A DNA stretch of 64,000 bases from Cephalotus follicularis (GCA_001972305.1 BDDD01000058.1:820353-884352), one strand, 5' to 3'; shown: positions 9,909 through 22,625, counted from the first letter of the stretch. Notes: generated by a model from the sequence alone, not told the origin. A program made the numbers and translations.

Positions 9909-12295
9909 TGTAACGACCTGAATTCCCTTTCTAAACTGTTGAGTACTGTTCATGCATATACTGTACCGTATTGTACCGTATTGAACTGTATCGAATTGTA
10001 TTGAATTGAGGTATTCTTATACCTATTATTATTGTATTGATTATATGCATGTATAGTCGGGATTTTGGGCTGAGTTTCAAAGAATCGGCAGAATTGACTA
10101 TATAAGTCAATTATATACTCTTATTCTCTCATTTTCTCATTCTTCTCTCTCTCTCTATCCTTCTCTCTCTCTCTCTCCCTTCGTCCTAGCCGAGTAGCCT
10201 CTCCCTCCCTTTAGCAGCTCTGGATTTGCTGCTCCAACAACACATAGCGATTTCAAGTCTCTTTCTTGTGTATTGAACAACATAGCTGCCGGTTCTTGAG
10301 TGTTTTCGGCCATTGATCAATCTTTATCTCAACTGTTGAAGCTTAGATTATAGGTAGGACTTCTATACTTATATTGTCTATTGCTTGACTGATTGAATGA
10401 TTGAATTGAATGATTGTATTGAATTGAAATGTGAAATAAGGGTTTTGAAATGGAATCCTCGATCTAATTGATCTAGAACGATTGGAATGATAAATTGAAG
10501 GTTGTAACAAGTTTTACTAACCTTAAAGGATTGATTTTAACCCTTCATTTTCAAATAATGGATTTAAAATGGATTTTAACCTGAGATCGGCTATTTTTCT
10601 TTTGAAAACGAGTTTTTCCCCAGCACAGACGTCGACACCTAGCCCATTGGCATTAATGCCTTGATGCTTTTGAATTGTTTTATTCGATGTCAGCGTCAAC
10701 GCGTATCTTTGGCGTTGACGCCTAGAATCTGGGATTTCCTTTTTCCAGAAAAATTGTCAACGTAAATCATATCAGCCATCTCAGTGTCAAAGTTTTCGGT
10801 TTACACGTCGATGCCTTGACTCAAGGACGTCAACGTCCAAACCCACTGGTATATAGAAAGGTTGTACGCGTTGACGCTGACGTCAACGCCTAAACCTGCT
10901 AGTTTTTAAAAAATACGATGCACATCAAAGCCTCCTGCCATGACATTGACACCCATGAGCCCTCTATTGAAAGTAAATGTTAAGCGTCGACACGCATATC
11001 TATGGCGTCGACGCCTAATGTCGTGTTTTGGGAAATTGATGTTTTAAAGCTAGTTTTCAACTCCTTTTCACATGGCCACTTGACCGGAGCCTCACTTGAG
11101 GTGTTCAAGTGTTTGAAAATAGTTTTCAACGATTGTATTGATATGCTGAATGATTGATTGATTGCTTGAGTCATAAGTGCGTGAGCCTAAGTTCAGAACA
11201 TTGGACGCACATTCCTATTTCTCCATTAGACATCACCACTTATTGACGTTGTATTGACAATGTACTGACAGATTGATTGTATTGTATGGTTTCTATAGAG
11301 TGACCTTATGATTTGTGTCGGCATGTTAGGTTGTTGACTCTGTCCACCTATTTCATCGATCGATTCATTTATTGTATTGTATTGACCTGCTGACGAGCAG
11401 TACTATTATTGATTGATGATTGATGCTCCCTTGAGGGCCGTAGCTCCCTGACGGTATAGTAGCTCCCTCGGTTGTAGCTCATCAAGACTGTATTGACCTA
11501 GCCATAGGCTGGAAGATCTACGAGTTCCAGACCAGATCAATCTAAGAACAGTAGATAGATCTCCCACCTTTTTCGAATGACTACCTTCCGTGGGATTGAT
11601 CATTACCATTGATTGACATTGTATTGACCCGAGGTCGCATGCTCTATAGAATATGATTGATTGATTAGGTGTTTTATACACCACCACCGAGTGTCTTCTA
11701 TTGATTGATTGTTATAGATCCTATTCATATGCTCTGTTATGGGCTAGTGTCATATGGATAGTCAGATCGCTAATTGTGTGCATGCATTGCCATATCATGC
11801 ATTGATATTGTACACCGCACATTGATATTGCATAGATGGTCACCGATATCGCACATTGTACATGCATACATACTGTATGGGGTTTTTGCTCAGCCTTGTG
11901 ACTAACCCCATCCATCAGGGTGGGGCTGTGTTGTGCATTTTGTGTGTGGCATAGGTAGGGCAGCAGGTAGCAGCGGACAAAAGGATTGAAGATTCAGTGC
12001 GACCGCATGACCGTTTTGATGTGACAGAGCTTGTATTGTAGATTGTACCGATGAGATTGATGATGAGTATTGTATTGAAAATGTATTGTAATGAAATGAC
12101 TGGCATAGTATTGTAACATAATTTGTATTGTATGGTATTGCGTGGATGGATTATTGCGTTGTATCTTCTGCACATGACATGTATTGTAAAGTTTTTAGTT
12201 TTTCCAAATTATTATATTGCTAGTCCCAACCATTGTATTGTATATTGGATTGAGAGTAATGCCACGTATCCGTCCTCTGGGAGCGGGGTGTTACA
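9909..12295 (+). repeat. 5' LTR of element B (about 2.39 kb)
   Basis: Starts TGTAACGACC and ends GGGGTGTTACA, and pairs with 29211-31579. A TATA box inside an inverted repeat is at 10094-10110, followed by a CT-rich tract (10130-10190). A GTCAACGC/GTCGACGC repeat block is at about 10624-11018. Downstream the sequence is rich in GATTGATT and TGTATTG runs. Frames at 11406-11915 and 12123-12359 are non-coding. Confidence 0.9.
10094..10110 (+). promoter_or_regulatory. LTR-B TATA box between inverted TTGACT half sites
   Basis: TTGACTATATAAGTCAA: a TATA core flanked by inverted TTGACT half sites, the core recognised by WRKY factors in plants. About 20 bases later comes a CT-rich initiator-like tract. 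The same 17 bases recur unchanged in the other four B-family LTR copies here. Confidence 0.65.
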
Positions 12296-12298
12296 GAA

Positions 12299-12311
12299 TG
12301 CTGTCAGAGAT
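12299..12311 (+). other. Decayed primer binding site of element B
   Basis: TGCTGTCAGAGAT sits three bases after the LTR. The related B2 element has TGGTATCAGAGAC at the same place, so this is a mutated tRNA-iMet site. Confidence 0.7.
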
Positions 12312-12475
12312 ATTGGTTTGCCTGCTAGCTATATTAATGCGTTGATTGAGATTGACTGAATGGATTTGTATGATATATGTTCTTGCTTATTCATGCCATT
12401 GTTATTGGAAAAGAGATTGATATTGGAATTGAAAGAGATTGTATCTAATCATCCCATTGTTATCTTCTTATAGAA

Positions 12476-13680
12476 ATGAACAATTGGGGAAGACGTGGCC
12501 GTCGAGGTGGAAGGAATGCTCCTGCCCCTCATCTTGCCCCCACTCCTGTTGATAACGAACTGGTTCGGGGTAATGTTTTTCCAGAGTATGATCCTAATGC
12601 TCCACCAGCCGAGGCTGACCCTAAGGTTTGGAGACAGTTGTGTGCCACCATGGCACAAATGCATACTTTGATGGGACGCCAATAGGCTAGAGTTGAACGT
12701 AGGCCAAGGAAGGAAGACATTTTGAGCCATTTCCTAAAGTTGCAACCTCCAGCATTTGTAGGACTCCTGATCCTACCCTAACTGAGTCTTGGCTAATTCA
12801 ATTGCAAAAGATCTTTGAGGTCATGGGATGTGATGATGAACAGAAATTCGTATTGGCAGTGTATATGCTCCATGGAGGAGCCGAACATTGGTGGGCTATG
12901 GTGAACACAGATTGGACAAGAAATGGTAAAGTCTGCTCTTGGGATGCCTTCAAGAGAGAACTCAATGCAAGGTAATACCCTCAGGTAGAGACAGATAGAA
13001 GAGAGATTGAATTTGCTAACTTGGTTCAGGGAAGTATAACAGTTGCTGAGTATGAGGCGAGATTCATGTAATTAGCTTGATCTGCCCCGTACATAGTGGA
13101 AGGCCAAGAGCGTAGAGAAAAGAAGTTCCTTAGGGGGCTGAGATTGGATTTGAGGAGGCAATTGACTCCCTTGGGATTGACCTCCATATCGGAAATTTCT
13201 TCTTAAGCTATGCAGCTTGAGGATATTGCAGCTGAGGCTACACTGATGAGAGATATAGCCCACACCAAGCCTACTCCTTCTTCTTGGCAGAGTGGTAGTA
13301 ATAGTGGCAGTGCTAAATCACAGAAGACTGATAGTAGCCCTTCACCTGGTTCTTATGGTAGCAACAAGGATAACGGGAACCCGTCCTATTCTTGGAGGAG
13401 AGGCAGATCGAGGAATGCACATCGAGGATACTGATCTTCAGCACCTAGTAGGGTACACCCTCCAGATTTTCTGGGAGCGATAATCATAGTGCCTTGGTTC
13501 CTTGTGTGCATTGTCAGAAGACCAACCATACTTCTGAGAATTATAGATGGTTTTTGGGTCATTGCTTGGCTTCTGGTGGTTCCGACCATATTGCTAGAGA
13601 ATGTCCTCGGAGTTCTCGTCCTAGAGGATTGGATCAGACGCAGCGGGCATCGCCTTCATAGGGACCGATAGCCAGTGTAC
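12476..13680 (+). pseudogene. Element B gag
   Basis: Starts M-N-N-W-G-R-R-G-R-R-G-G-R at 12476. The first frame stops after 69 residues and coding continues through several frame changes. Gag-like W-W-A-M-V-N-T-D-W-T (about 12890) and K-F-L-R-G-L-R-L-D-L-R-R-Q-L (about 13120) are recognisable, then a serine-rich linker and a nucleocapsid region C-V-H-C-Q-K-T-N-H-T-S-E-N-Y (about 13495). The last cysteine of that knuckle is tyrosine, and the second knuckle has also lost its first cysteines (A-S-G-G-S-D-H-I-A-R-E-C). The protein is dead but matches B2 gag along its length. Confidence 0.8.
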
Positions 13681-13739
13681 CATCTTCTTCCCGTTCGACT
13701 TCGCAGTCCAGAGGGAAGTAGCCTATGAGTTCTGCTCCG

Positions 13740-15036
13740 ACGGTTGAGGCTAGAGTTTTTGCTATGGAACCGAGTGCTGCAGTAGGGTCCGATGTCGTGA
13801 TCGGAGGTACCATTTGACTCTTTCAGCTTCCAGCACGAGTTCTTATTGATCCGAGTTCATCCCATTCATTCATTGCATTGCATTTTATCTCCCATGTTGG
13901 TTTGAGACCCGAGAACCTTCCTTTCTTGATGCAGGTATCCACACGTCTCGGTGAGTCAGCGACAACCGATCGAGTGTGTAGAGATTGTATTATTGAGATT
14001 AATTAACGTTGCTTGTTAGCCGATCTTATTGTTCTACCAATGGATAGCCTAGATGTGATTCTTGGCATGGATTGGTTGTCTGCTAGTTTCGCTCAGGTGG
14101 ATTGTTATCGGAAGGTTGTAGTTTTAAGTCCTCCGGGGCGACCGCCTTTCGATTCCTTGGCACCTTAGAGCCATTGTTTGTTCCGATGATTTCGGCTTTG
14201 CATGCAGACAGATTGTTACGACAGGGATGCCATGGGTTTGTGGTACACGTGCTTGATACAAATAGATGGCGGCCGAAACTGGAAGATATTCCAGTGGTTT
14301 ACGAGTTCGGAGTTGTTTTTCTTCGAGATTTGACTTCGTTACCGCCTGATAGAGAGATAGAGTTTGTGATTGATTTGATACCGGGAACTGCACTGATTTC
14401 TCGAGCACCATACCAAATGGCACCGATAGAATTGAAAGAGTTAAAGATATAGCTACAGAATCTTCTGGACAAAGGTTTTGTAAGACCGAGTGCTTCACCC
14501 TGGGGAGCACCTATTCTATTTTTCAAGAAGAAAGATGGATCGCTCCGAATGTGTATTGACTATCGACAGCTCAATAAAGTTACAGTAAAGAATAAGTACA
14601 CTCTACCCCATATTGATGAGTTGTTTGATAAGCTTATAGGAGCAACAGTGTTTTCTAAGCTTGACTTGAGATTGGGCTATCACCAGCTGAAAGTCAGACA
14701 GGAGGATATTCTGAAGACTGCTTTTAGATTGCAGTATGGACATTATGAGTTTCTAGTTATGCCTTTTGGTGTAACTAATGCTCCCATAGCTTTCATAGAC
14801 CTGATGAACTCAGTGTTCAGACAGTAGTTGGACCAGTTTATCATGGTTTATATTGATGACCTCTTGGTCTATTCCGGGACCTATGAGGAGCATGCCCAGC
14901 ACCTCCACACTGCATTACAAACATTGAGAGATCATCGATTGTATGCCAAATTTGACAAGTGCGAGTTTTGGCTATCGGAGGTTGATTTTCTTGGGCATAT
15001 TGTTTCTGGTGACAATTTATCAGTGGATCCATGGAA
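13740..15036 (+). pseudogene. Element B pol, 5' part: protease and RT
   Basis: Protease: A-R-V-L-I-D-P-S-S-S-H-S-F-I (about 13830) has lost the catalytic D-S-G pattern. The second motif, V-I-L-G-M-D-W-L, is near 14055. [42 protein letters not shown] and Y-I-D-D-L-L (about 14850). Stops occur at about 14450 and 14825. The frame reaches D-P-W-N at 15036, where element A is inserted. It resumes at 27100 with [10 protein letters not shown], so the two halves are one former gene. Confidence 0.9.
15032..15036. other. Target site duplication of element A, left copy (TGGAA)
   Basis: TGGAA precedes LTR-A here and TTGAA follows it at 27100-27104 (4 of 5 match). The uninterrupted homologue in B2 reads TCGAA at the same codons (about 50302), so both copies look like single-base variants of the target. 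Confidence 0.8.
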
Positions 15037-17583
15037 TGTCACACCTCGTTCAACAAGAAGGCAACATTAAAGCAGTAAGGAAATTAACACATAATTACAG
15101 CTCATGTAAAACCATAAAAATTTTAAACTTTTAAGCAGGATGTCAGTTGCGGAAGCATAAAAATTCATAAGTGGTAAACTCGTAGCGTGCATCCCATACT
15201 ACACGCCAACCAAAACAAGTCCAACATTGTTAATCGCCCACAAACGGAGCGTGATCATAGTACAATATTAAAATCCATCATTAACATAACCATAGCTACA
15301 GTACATCGGAAACCCTTTAACGAAACAGTTTATTACAAACGGGAAAATAAGTAAAACTAAGAACAGCATAACAACTTCGTTCTTCGTCCATGCCAGTCCA
15401 ATCGGTCCACTGCATCAATTTGTAAAGTAGGGGTTAGCCTTTGTCCTCACTCGGCTAAGTCACAAAAGTAGCTCAGGGTCAACATTAGATGCATGTCGTG
15501 TAATGTATGTATAAATGATGCAGTGCAGGAAATACCAGTTATATATATATGAGGAATATATATATTTTAGTAGTACAATAAAATATCAGTGGGGACATAT
15601 ATAAGAAAATATATGTATGCAAGAACAGTACAATAGTGATCCGGCCAGGATCACATCCACAGTCACAGTAATGTCCGAAAAGGACCAACAGGCAGTACAG
15701 GATGTCCATACAGGACCACAACAGTCAGGCAGTATGTGTAACGCCGCCAACTCATGGCGCCACACTACACTCCCACTCCGGTCCCTGCTCCAACAACCGA
15801 GCGAGGCAACAGTACAGTGAGTTACCCAGTCATACTTCTGACCCCTAGGTCAACCCTACCACTAGCCCGCGCTGGCAACCTCCGCCATGCAACAAGTGGC
15901 TCAAGCACAAACACATAGCAATTCACAGAGCAAACAGTGAATCCAAGCAGTAACAGTACAGTACAGTAGTGATCGTTTAGATCCACAACAGGCAGTTCAT
16001 TTTAAAATGTTTTGAATCGCATAACGTTTGAAATATTCATTTTTAGTAGAAAATATTCTTTGAAATAGTTCAGTAGGCGGGAAATTACACCCTCAGTATG
16101 TTCAAAAATATAATAACGTTCATCTTATATTTTCGTACTGAACATAGCAAATTTAATTTATATATGCATTTCTAAAGTAGTAATGCTTAGAAATCATAAA
16201 CCGATTTCATACAGTCAAGAACAGGTAGTAAAACAGTACATGTGCGATGCATACAAATGCTCTAATGCATCCTAAGTGAGAACGGGATCGTCGGGTATCA
16301 AAATCGTAAAAATTGTCCGAACAGGACTCTAAAGCGTTGGCGTTTATTCCTCAAGCGTCGAGGCTTATGTGTCTTCAGCGTCGTCGTTTAGTCCCTTAGC
16401 GTCAGCGCTTTCAGTGTCTGGGCATCGATATCTACTCCTTCAAACATCGACATTTAAACGCATATAAAACACAGTTCACGGTGTTAAGCGTCGACGGTCA
16501 TTAATTAGGCGTCGACGGTTTCAAACAGGGGTCGTCTTCTACCTCACGACATGGCTAAACAGTGACATTTCCATGTATATAACATGCAATCCAACAGGTA
16601 TAAAGCACAGAAAACGGCCATGCAATATCATGTGACACACCCAGTACAAGGTAGCATCATTTCAATGACTAAAAACGGATCATCAAGCTATGAAATTCAC
16701 GCATGAACATCACTGGACAACACTAAGTATTGAACACAAAATACAAATATGACTTCCCCTACCTCTGGCTTCAAGTTAGAAGCCGAAAGTCCACCTCTTT
16801 CAGTATCCAATCAGTCACTTGTGTCCCCAGGTATGGCTTGGAAGCTCCCTGGTTTGTCCTAGCAGTTGGTGTACAAGCTCCAAGCTTTTACTCAACAATG
16901 GTGGTTGAGTTCCTTCTCTCAAGCTCTCCTGCTCTCTCTTTCCTCTCACAGTATCATTGATCCTCAAGCTCTCTGTAACAGGTAGGAGGGGGGGTGAGAG
17001 GAGTAGTCTTTATGCAGAACATTTTTGTTCCTCTCTGCCAAGAACCCCATCAGTTTTAGCCTCTCTCTCTCATGCAGACCAGGTGCAACAGGTGTCCTTC
17101 TCTCCCCTTCCACAAGCCATGCACTGAGGGATTCTCCCTCTGTCCCATGCCCTGTTGTTGCAGGTATGTCTGGCAACAAAGGCATGCATTGCCACGTTCT
17201 TAAACGCCTGCTACGATGCATGATAAGCGGCAAGAAAACACCTCCCTGCGACACGTCCATATGCTGTTATGAATATGCAGAATACGCCGCAAAACGTCGA
17301 CGTTCACATGCAGGCGTCGATGCTCAAGTGTTAAGTTTAAACGCGTGTTTCAGCGGCTTAAGCGTCGACGCTATAAGTCTAGGCGTCAGCTCTTTAACCC
17401 CAAAACTGTGTCGTTTCACTAAATTACACTTTTAACATTCTTCTAACAATTGGACTCCAATTCTACATCATCAGAGTTTGGGAAAACATTATCAAATTCG
17501 GAAAATCCATCTTTTTATTAATTCCACAATTAAATTACATTTACATTATGAAATTACAACACATGAAAATTACGGGCGTTACG
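15037..17583 (-). repeat. 3' LTR of element A (2547 bp)
   Basis: Plus-strand ends TGTCACACC (15037) and GGGCGTTACG (17583, expected GTTACA). It pairs with 24551-27099 almost without length change. Over the first 260 bp I count about 13 differences (5%). GTCGAC-type repeats lie at about 16333-16530 and 17285-17400. A pyrimidine-rich stretch at about 16910-17150 and CATAAAG at about 17008 (minus) suggest the promoter region. Frames at 16730-17435 are non-coding. Confidence 0.9.
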
Positions 17584-17598
17584 TCCACCCCTCCTTCA
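17584..17598 (-). other. Polypurine tract of element A
   Basis: The minus strand reads GAAGGAGGGGTGGA directly before the 3' LTR, the usual primer for plus-strand DNA synthesis. Confidence 0.85.
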
Positions 17599-17730
17599 AA
17601 GGGATTTCGTCCTCGAAATTTAAAACAACTAGAACAAGTGCGGGTAATGCTTTCAAATATCATCCTCACGCTGCCAAGTTGCTTCATCCGGTCGGTGAAA
17701 CTGCCACTGAACCTTGACCATGGAGATGGT

Positions 17731-19458
17731 TCAGTTCCTCAAAACCTGCGTCTTCCAATCAAGAATCCGCACAGGCAACTCCTCGCATGATAGATCATCT
17801 TGCACCGGAACAGTATCATAATCCAGGATATGTGACGGGTCCGGAATATATCTCCTCAGCATGGATACATGGAAGACATCGTGCACGTTTGATAGTGCAG
17901 GAGGTAAGGCAAGCTGGTAGGCTACCTCCCCAACTCTCTCCAAAATCTCAAAAGGACCAATGTAGCGAGGAGCTAATTTGCCCTTTCTCCCAAACCTTTG
18001 CACGCCCTTCCATGGTGAAACCTTTAAGAACACATGATCACCCACACTGAAGGTCAAAGGCCTCCTCTTGACACTGTCCGTATAGCTCTTCTGTCGGCTC
18101 TGGGCAGCAAGCATCTTCTTCTTGATCATCCTGATCTTTTCCGAAGTTTCCTCTACTAACTCAGTCCCGAGTAAAGGTTGCTCCCCGACCTCATTCCAAC
18201 ATACCAGAGATATACACTTCCTCCCATACAGTGCTTCAAACGGACCAATGCCAATACTGGAATGATAGCTATTATTATAAGAGAACTCTATCAGAGGAAT
18301 GTGATCCTCCCAAGTACCAGCAAAATCAATAATGCAAGCCCGTAGCATATCTTCCAAGGTCTGGATGGTACGCTCAGACTTCCCATCGGTCTGAGGGTGG
18401 AAGGCAGTACTCAGGTTCAGCTTCGTCCGGAAAGTTGTCTGAAACCTCTTCCAGAAGTTGGAAGTGAAGATGGCATCTCTATCACATACGATGCTGACTG
18501 GAACACCGTGTAGCCTCACTATCTCCTTTACATACAAACGAGCTAGCTTGCTCGCAGAATCAGTAACGTGTGTAGGCAGAAAGTGTGCTAATTTGGTGAG
18601 TCTGTCCACGACAACCCACACGGTGTTGTGACGATTCCGAGTCAGAGGAAAACCCGAAACAAAATCCATCGTAACATGTTCCCATTTCCACTCCGGAATT
18701 GGTAAAGGTTGTAGCAAACCTGCCAGTCTCTGGTGCTTGGCCTTAACTGTCTGGCAAGTCAAACACCTTGCCACATACTCGGCGATCTCCCGCTTCATGC
18801 CAGGCCACCAGTAACACTTCTTCATATCTTGATACATTTTAGTGCTACCAGGATGAATACTATACAGAGATTTATGAGCCCCGCGAAGTAACTCATTCTT
18901 CAATCTTGGTTCATTCGGAAGACACACACGTCCCCGATACCTCAGAATACCATCAGCATGTACCCGAAAATCGGATTCCGAATCCAGGTTCTCTCGGATC
19001 CGCTGCAACTCCGGATCATGCGGTTGTGCATCCCTGATGTGATCCAGTAACAGAGGCTGCACTCGCATATCAGCCAAAAAGATTCCCGGTGAATGATTAA
19101 ATGGAGACCATTCTTGGAAGTCTTCTAACATCTTCCATTGCGACACCATCGTACTGGCAATCATAGCCTTGCGGCTCAAGGCATCAGCTACTACGTTCGC
19201 TTTCCCCGGGTGGTACTGAACACTGCAATCATAATCATTAAAGAATTCTACCCACCTGCGTTGCCTCATGTTCAGTGTGTCCTGACAAAATAGGTACCTC
19301 AAACTCTTGTGATCGGTAAAGATCTCAAATTGCGCCCCATAAAGATAGTGCCTCCACTTCTGAAGGGCGAAGACAATAGCTGCAAGTTCGAGGTCATGAG
19401 TCGGGTAGTTTTCTTCATACGGATTTAGCTTCCTCGAGGCATGTGCAAATACTCTGCC
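17731..19458 (-). CDS. Element A RNase H C-terminus and complete integrase, long open frame
   Basis: Open without a stop from about 19458 down to the TGA at 17731-17733. It holds the end of RNase H ([11 protein letters not shown]) and [10 protein letters not shown]. The integrase zinc-binding part follows (H-K-S-L-Y-S-I-H-P-G, C-L-T-C-Q-T-V). The catalytic core has all three acidic residues in context: T-M-D-F-V-S-G, V-C-D-R-D-A-I-F-T and F-H-P-Q-T-D-G-K-S-E-R-T. A C-terminal part (G-P-F-E-I-L-E-R, V-F-H-V-S-M-L-R-R-Y) follows and no chromodomain is apparent. Coding continues past the TGA toward the polypurine tract, so the last 40 or so residues are lost. Integrase inserts element cDNA in the nucleus. 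The element is otherwise broken. Confidence 0.85.
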   Translation of the reverse strand, partial: GRVFAHASRKLNPYEENYPTHDLELAAIVFALQKWRHYLYGAQFEIFTDHKSLRYLFCQDTLNMRQRRWVEFFNDYDCSVQYHPGKANVVADALSRKAMIASTMVSQWKMLEDFQEWSPFNHSPGIFLADMRVQPLLLDHIRDAQPHDPELQRIRENLDSESDFRVHADGILRYRGRVCLPNEPRLKNELLRGAHKSLYSIHPGSTKMYQDMKKCYWWPGMKREIAEYVARCLTCQTVKAKHQRLAGLLQPLPIPEWKWEHVTMDFVSGFPLTRNRHNTVWVVVDRLTKLAHFLPTHVTDSASKLARLYVKEIVRLHGVPVSIVCDRDAIFTSNFWKRFQTTFRTKLNLSTAFHPQTDGKSERTIQTLEDMLRACIIDFAGTWEDHIPLIEFSYNNSYHSSIGIGPFEALYGRKCISLVCWNEVGEQPLLGTELVEETSEKIRMIKKKMLAAQSRQKSYTDSVKRRPLTFSVGDHVFLKVSPWKGVQRFGRKGKLAPRYIGPFEILERVGEVAYQLALPPALSNVHDVFHVSMLRRYIPDPSHILDYDTVPVQDDLSCEELPVRILDWKTQVLRN

Positions 19459-20064
19459 TCACTGCATCAATACACAGCCCAAACCCTTACCTTATGCATC
19501 ACTATAGACTGCAAAGCCTTCATTACCATCAGGTAATGCCAAGACAGGAGCGGAAACCAACCGATCCTTCAGTTCATAAAAACTAGCTTCACAGTCTTCG
19601 TCCCAGACAAAAGGGGTCTTCTTCTGGGTCACTCTGGTCAATGGTTCGTCTATCCTTGAAAAGTTATGGATGAACCTTCTATAATAACCCGCCAATCCAA
19701 GGGAACTGCGCACCTCCGTCACGTTCTTCTATTGTGGCCAGTCTCGCACCACTTCAGTCTTTGACGGATCCACCGTCAAGCCTTCCCCAGATACGATGTG
19801 ACCAAGAAAGATCACATGATCATGCCAGAACTCGCACTTGCTAAACTTGGCGTACAACCGATGTTCTCTGAGAACTTGCAATACCAGCCTCAGATGGTGA
19901 GCGTGATCCTCCTCACTCCGCGAATATACCAGTATGTCATCGATAAATACCACAACAAACTGGTCCAAGTATGGTCAGAATACGTCATTCATCAATGAAA
20001 TAAAAGCTGCCGGTGCATTAGTAACACCAAATGGCATCACTATGAACTCGTAATGACCATACAG
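19459..20064 (-). pseudogene. Element A RT C-terminal part and RNase H N-terminal part
   Basis: [17 protein letters not shown] (about 20040), the catalytic F-I-D-D-I-L-V-Y (about 19940), [10 protein letters not shown] and [11 protein letters not shown] are clear. Stops occur at about 19975 (V-F-stop-P-Y), 19728, 19491 and 19458. The RT is cut at 20064 by LTR-C. The conserved L-D-L-R-x-G-Y-H-Q block that should precede it is absent. Confidence 0.85.
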
Positions 20065-22625
20065 TGTGTAGCGCCCCCGACCCGAGTCCGCTTTAAGCTC
20101 AAAGCGAGCTCCGAAGATCGGTGCGTTACGTGGGTGTAACCTTTGAACCGTCAAATTATTTAATCATTCAACGATCCATTTCATACCATTTAATCTTGAC
20201 TTAGATTTAGAACCTAATATTATTAATTAATAACTTCACAGGATCGCGTATACTTACATCTTTGAAACATCAATTTCAAAATGTCATATTCTCATTATCA
20301 TGATCATTTCTAATACCATTACAATGGTACATCACTTAACATATAACCTTTCACAGCGGAAAACATAAACTTATTACATCGTAAAATAATCATATACTCA
20401 CCTTTATCATTAACTTCTCATGCTCTCAAATATGTTCAATAACCTTTGATATCATCATCTTACATAAAAACATCATAACCTATAGCATTCATTTCCTTAC
20501 CTTAACATCTATACATCGTTTATCATAAAACATAATACAACGGAAAACATTAACACATGACATTAAAACACAACTTCATAGCATATCATACTTCCTTTTC
20601 CTTACTCTTCTTTCGCGAACTTCCACTAAAGCTCGCAACTTCACGTTCAACATTTCCTGGAAGATTTATTTAAAAACAAGACATTGAAAGGAGTGGGCTT
20701 TTAAGAGCCCAGTAAGAATCATAGTCATAAAACGTTATCGAAAATCCATTGTTTTTGATAATTTATATCAAAACGTTTCAACATCATACCTTTCAAAATA
20801 TCTTTGGAAATCATTTTCTAGTTTTTATAAAAATCAGAACATTTCTAAAATCATACATTTTCTGGTATATATAACCAGCATACTTGAAAACAATCAAAAA
20901 CGTTTTCCAATCATACCTTATTTGGCTTGTATCACAGCCACACTTGAAAATGTTAGCAAAATCATTTTCTTCACATTCATAAACGAAACATTTTTAAAAT
21001 TCTTTTTCTGTTCATATCTCATGAAACAGAACATTTCATAAAAACTTGGTGGTCGTGAACCTCTTGTGAACCCTTTACACCGCTTCACCGGGGCATTGTG
21101 CACTCCCTGATTACTATCCTTACATCACATGCATGTCCGCGAGCACTTTACGCTCCATTAACATTGAGCCTTGCGCTCCATTAACATTGAGCAATTCGCT
21201 CCATTCCCCTTGGAAGATCGCAATCCAAGGGCGGTTCATTTATTAATCTTTACGAGATTAATCCTCACTGGATCGCAATCCAGTAGTTGTTCATTCATTT
21301 CATAAAACATTTTATAAAACATTTCTATACTTTGAGTGACCAGCTTAAAGCATTCATAACACATTTCTTTTCATTTGAGTAATTAACTAAAATGCATTCA
21401 TAAAACATTTCCATAAAACATTTCTCTCCATTTGAGTATTTAACTCAAATTCATTCATAAAACATTTTCTAAAACTGATTTCTCATGTAGAAACCTTCAT
21501 TTCATTTCATTTCACAATCAAAAAACATTTCTCATCACTTTGAGTAATTAACTCAAAAACATTTATAAAACAGTTTTGCATCACTTCACTAAAATAGATA
21601 TTTCATATAGAAATAATCACTTTCATAGAAAACTTAAAACAACAAAGTTAAAGTATACTTATCAATGAATCTATTGAGATAAAAATCATAAAATTTCATT
21701 GAGAAACGAATCTAAAATGAATTTTTAAAGTTGCAGTTTCCTTTTGAAAACAGTACCTGCGCAGTGGAAGAAAACATGGATTTTCATCAAGAATTCGATA
21801 AAATTTCGAGATGCATAAAACATAAGAGTTAAAGTAGACATCTTGAGGTTTTCAAAACATTAAACCATTTGAAATTTCATCAAGAACTCTGCAAGATATG
21901 AATTAAAGTATCTGCTGCATAATTTTGAATCAAAACAGAGGAAAACTTTGATGAAATGGGTATAGAATCTCCTTACCTCACTTGATCTCCTTCTCTTCTT
22001 CTCTCCCACGAAATCTCCCTCTTCAGCTCAGCAGAAACAAACTCTTTTCTCAGATGAGAATACACATATATATAAGGAGAAAAGGAAACTTGGAGGCTAA
22101 GCTTGCATGGTGTCATCCATGACCTCACCCATGTGAGCTTGCCTCCATGTGATGAAATTAATCAATTCAGCTGATGCCACCTGCCCTATAGAAGCAAAAT
22201 ATCATAATTCATCTATTCCTTGCTTGACACGTGCCCTACAATTCATTTAAATCCTCCAAAATGGGATAAAAAGCTAGAATTATGCATCTGACACAGGGCA
22301 AAGCGTCGACTCTTTACCTCTAAGCGTCGATGGTCACAGCCTTTACCTGAGTTTTTCACCTCTATCCCGACTAAAGCGCTGACGCTTTCTTACAAACCGT
22401 CGACGCTTTAAGTCTTCGTCCAAGTCAACTGACACATTCAACTTCAACGCGTCGACGTTTAAATTTGGACATCGACCTTTACCCAAAGCGTCGACTCTTT
22501 AAATAAAACCGTCGACGCTTTAGACAGTTTTGTCAACTCTTAGCTTTTAGGTCGAAGCTTTCAACATGACATTCATCCAAAATAAATAGCCAAATAAAGC
22601 TTTCAACGCTTTAGACAGTTTTCTC
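20065..22625 (-). repeat. LTR-C, main part (foreign LTR inside element A)
   Basis: The plus strand starts TGTGTAGCGCCCCC, unlike any other LTR here. It continues with AT-rich sequence containing CATTTCATAAAACATTT-like runs (20700-21700). On the minus strand a TATATATA box at about 22062-22072 is followed by a transcribed-looking stretch. A GTCGAC-type array lies at about 22300-22600. No coding. Its other end seems to be 23331-23484 (ending GGGCGTTACA), separated from this part by a gag-protease fragment. No target duplication matches across 20064/23485. Confidence 0.6.

Noticed and set aside
20918..21103. A 61-residue minus-strand frame in the AT-rich part of LTR-C
   Set aside because: Isolated, low complexity, and inside an LTR between promoter and terminus.
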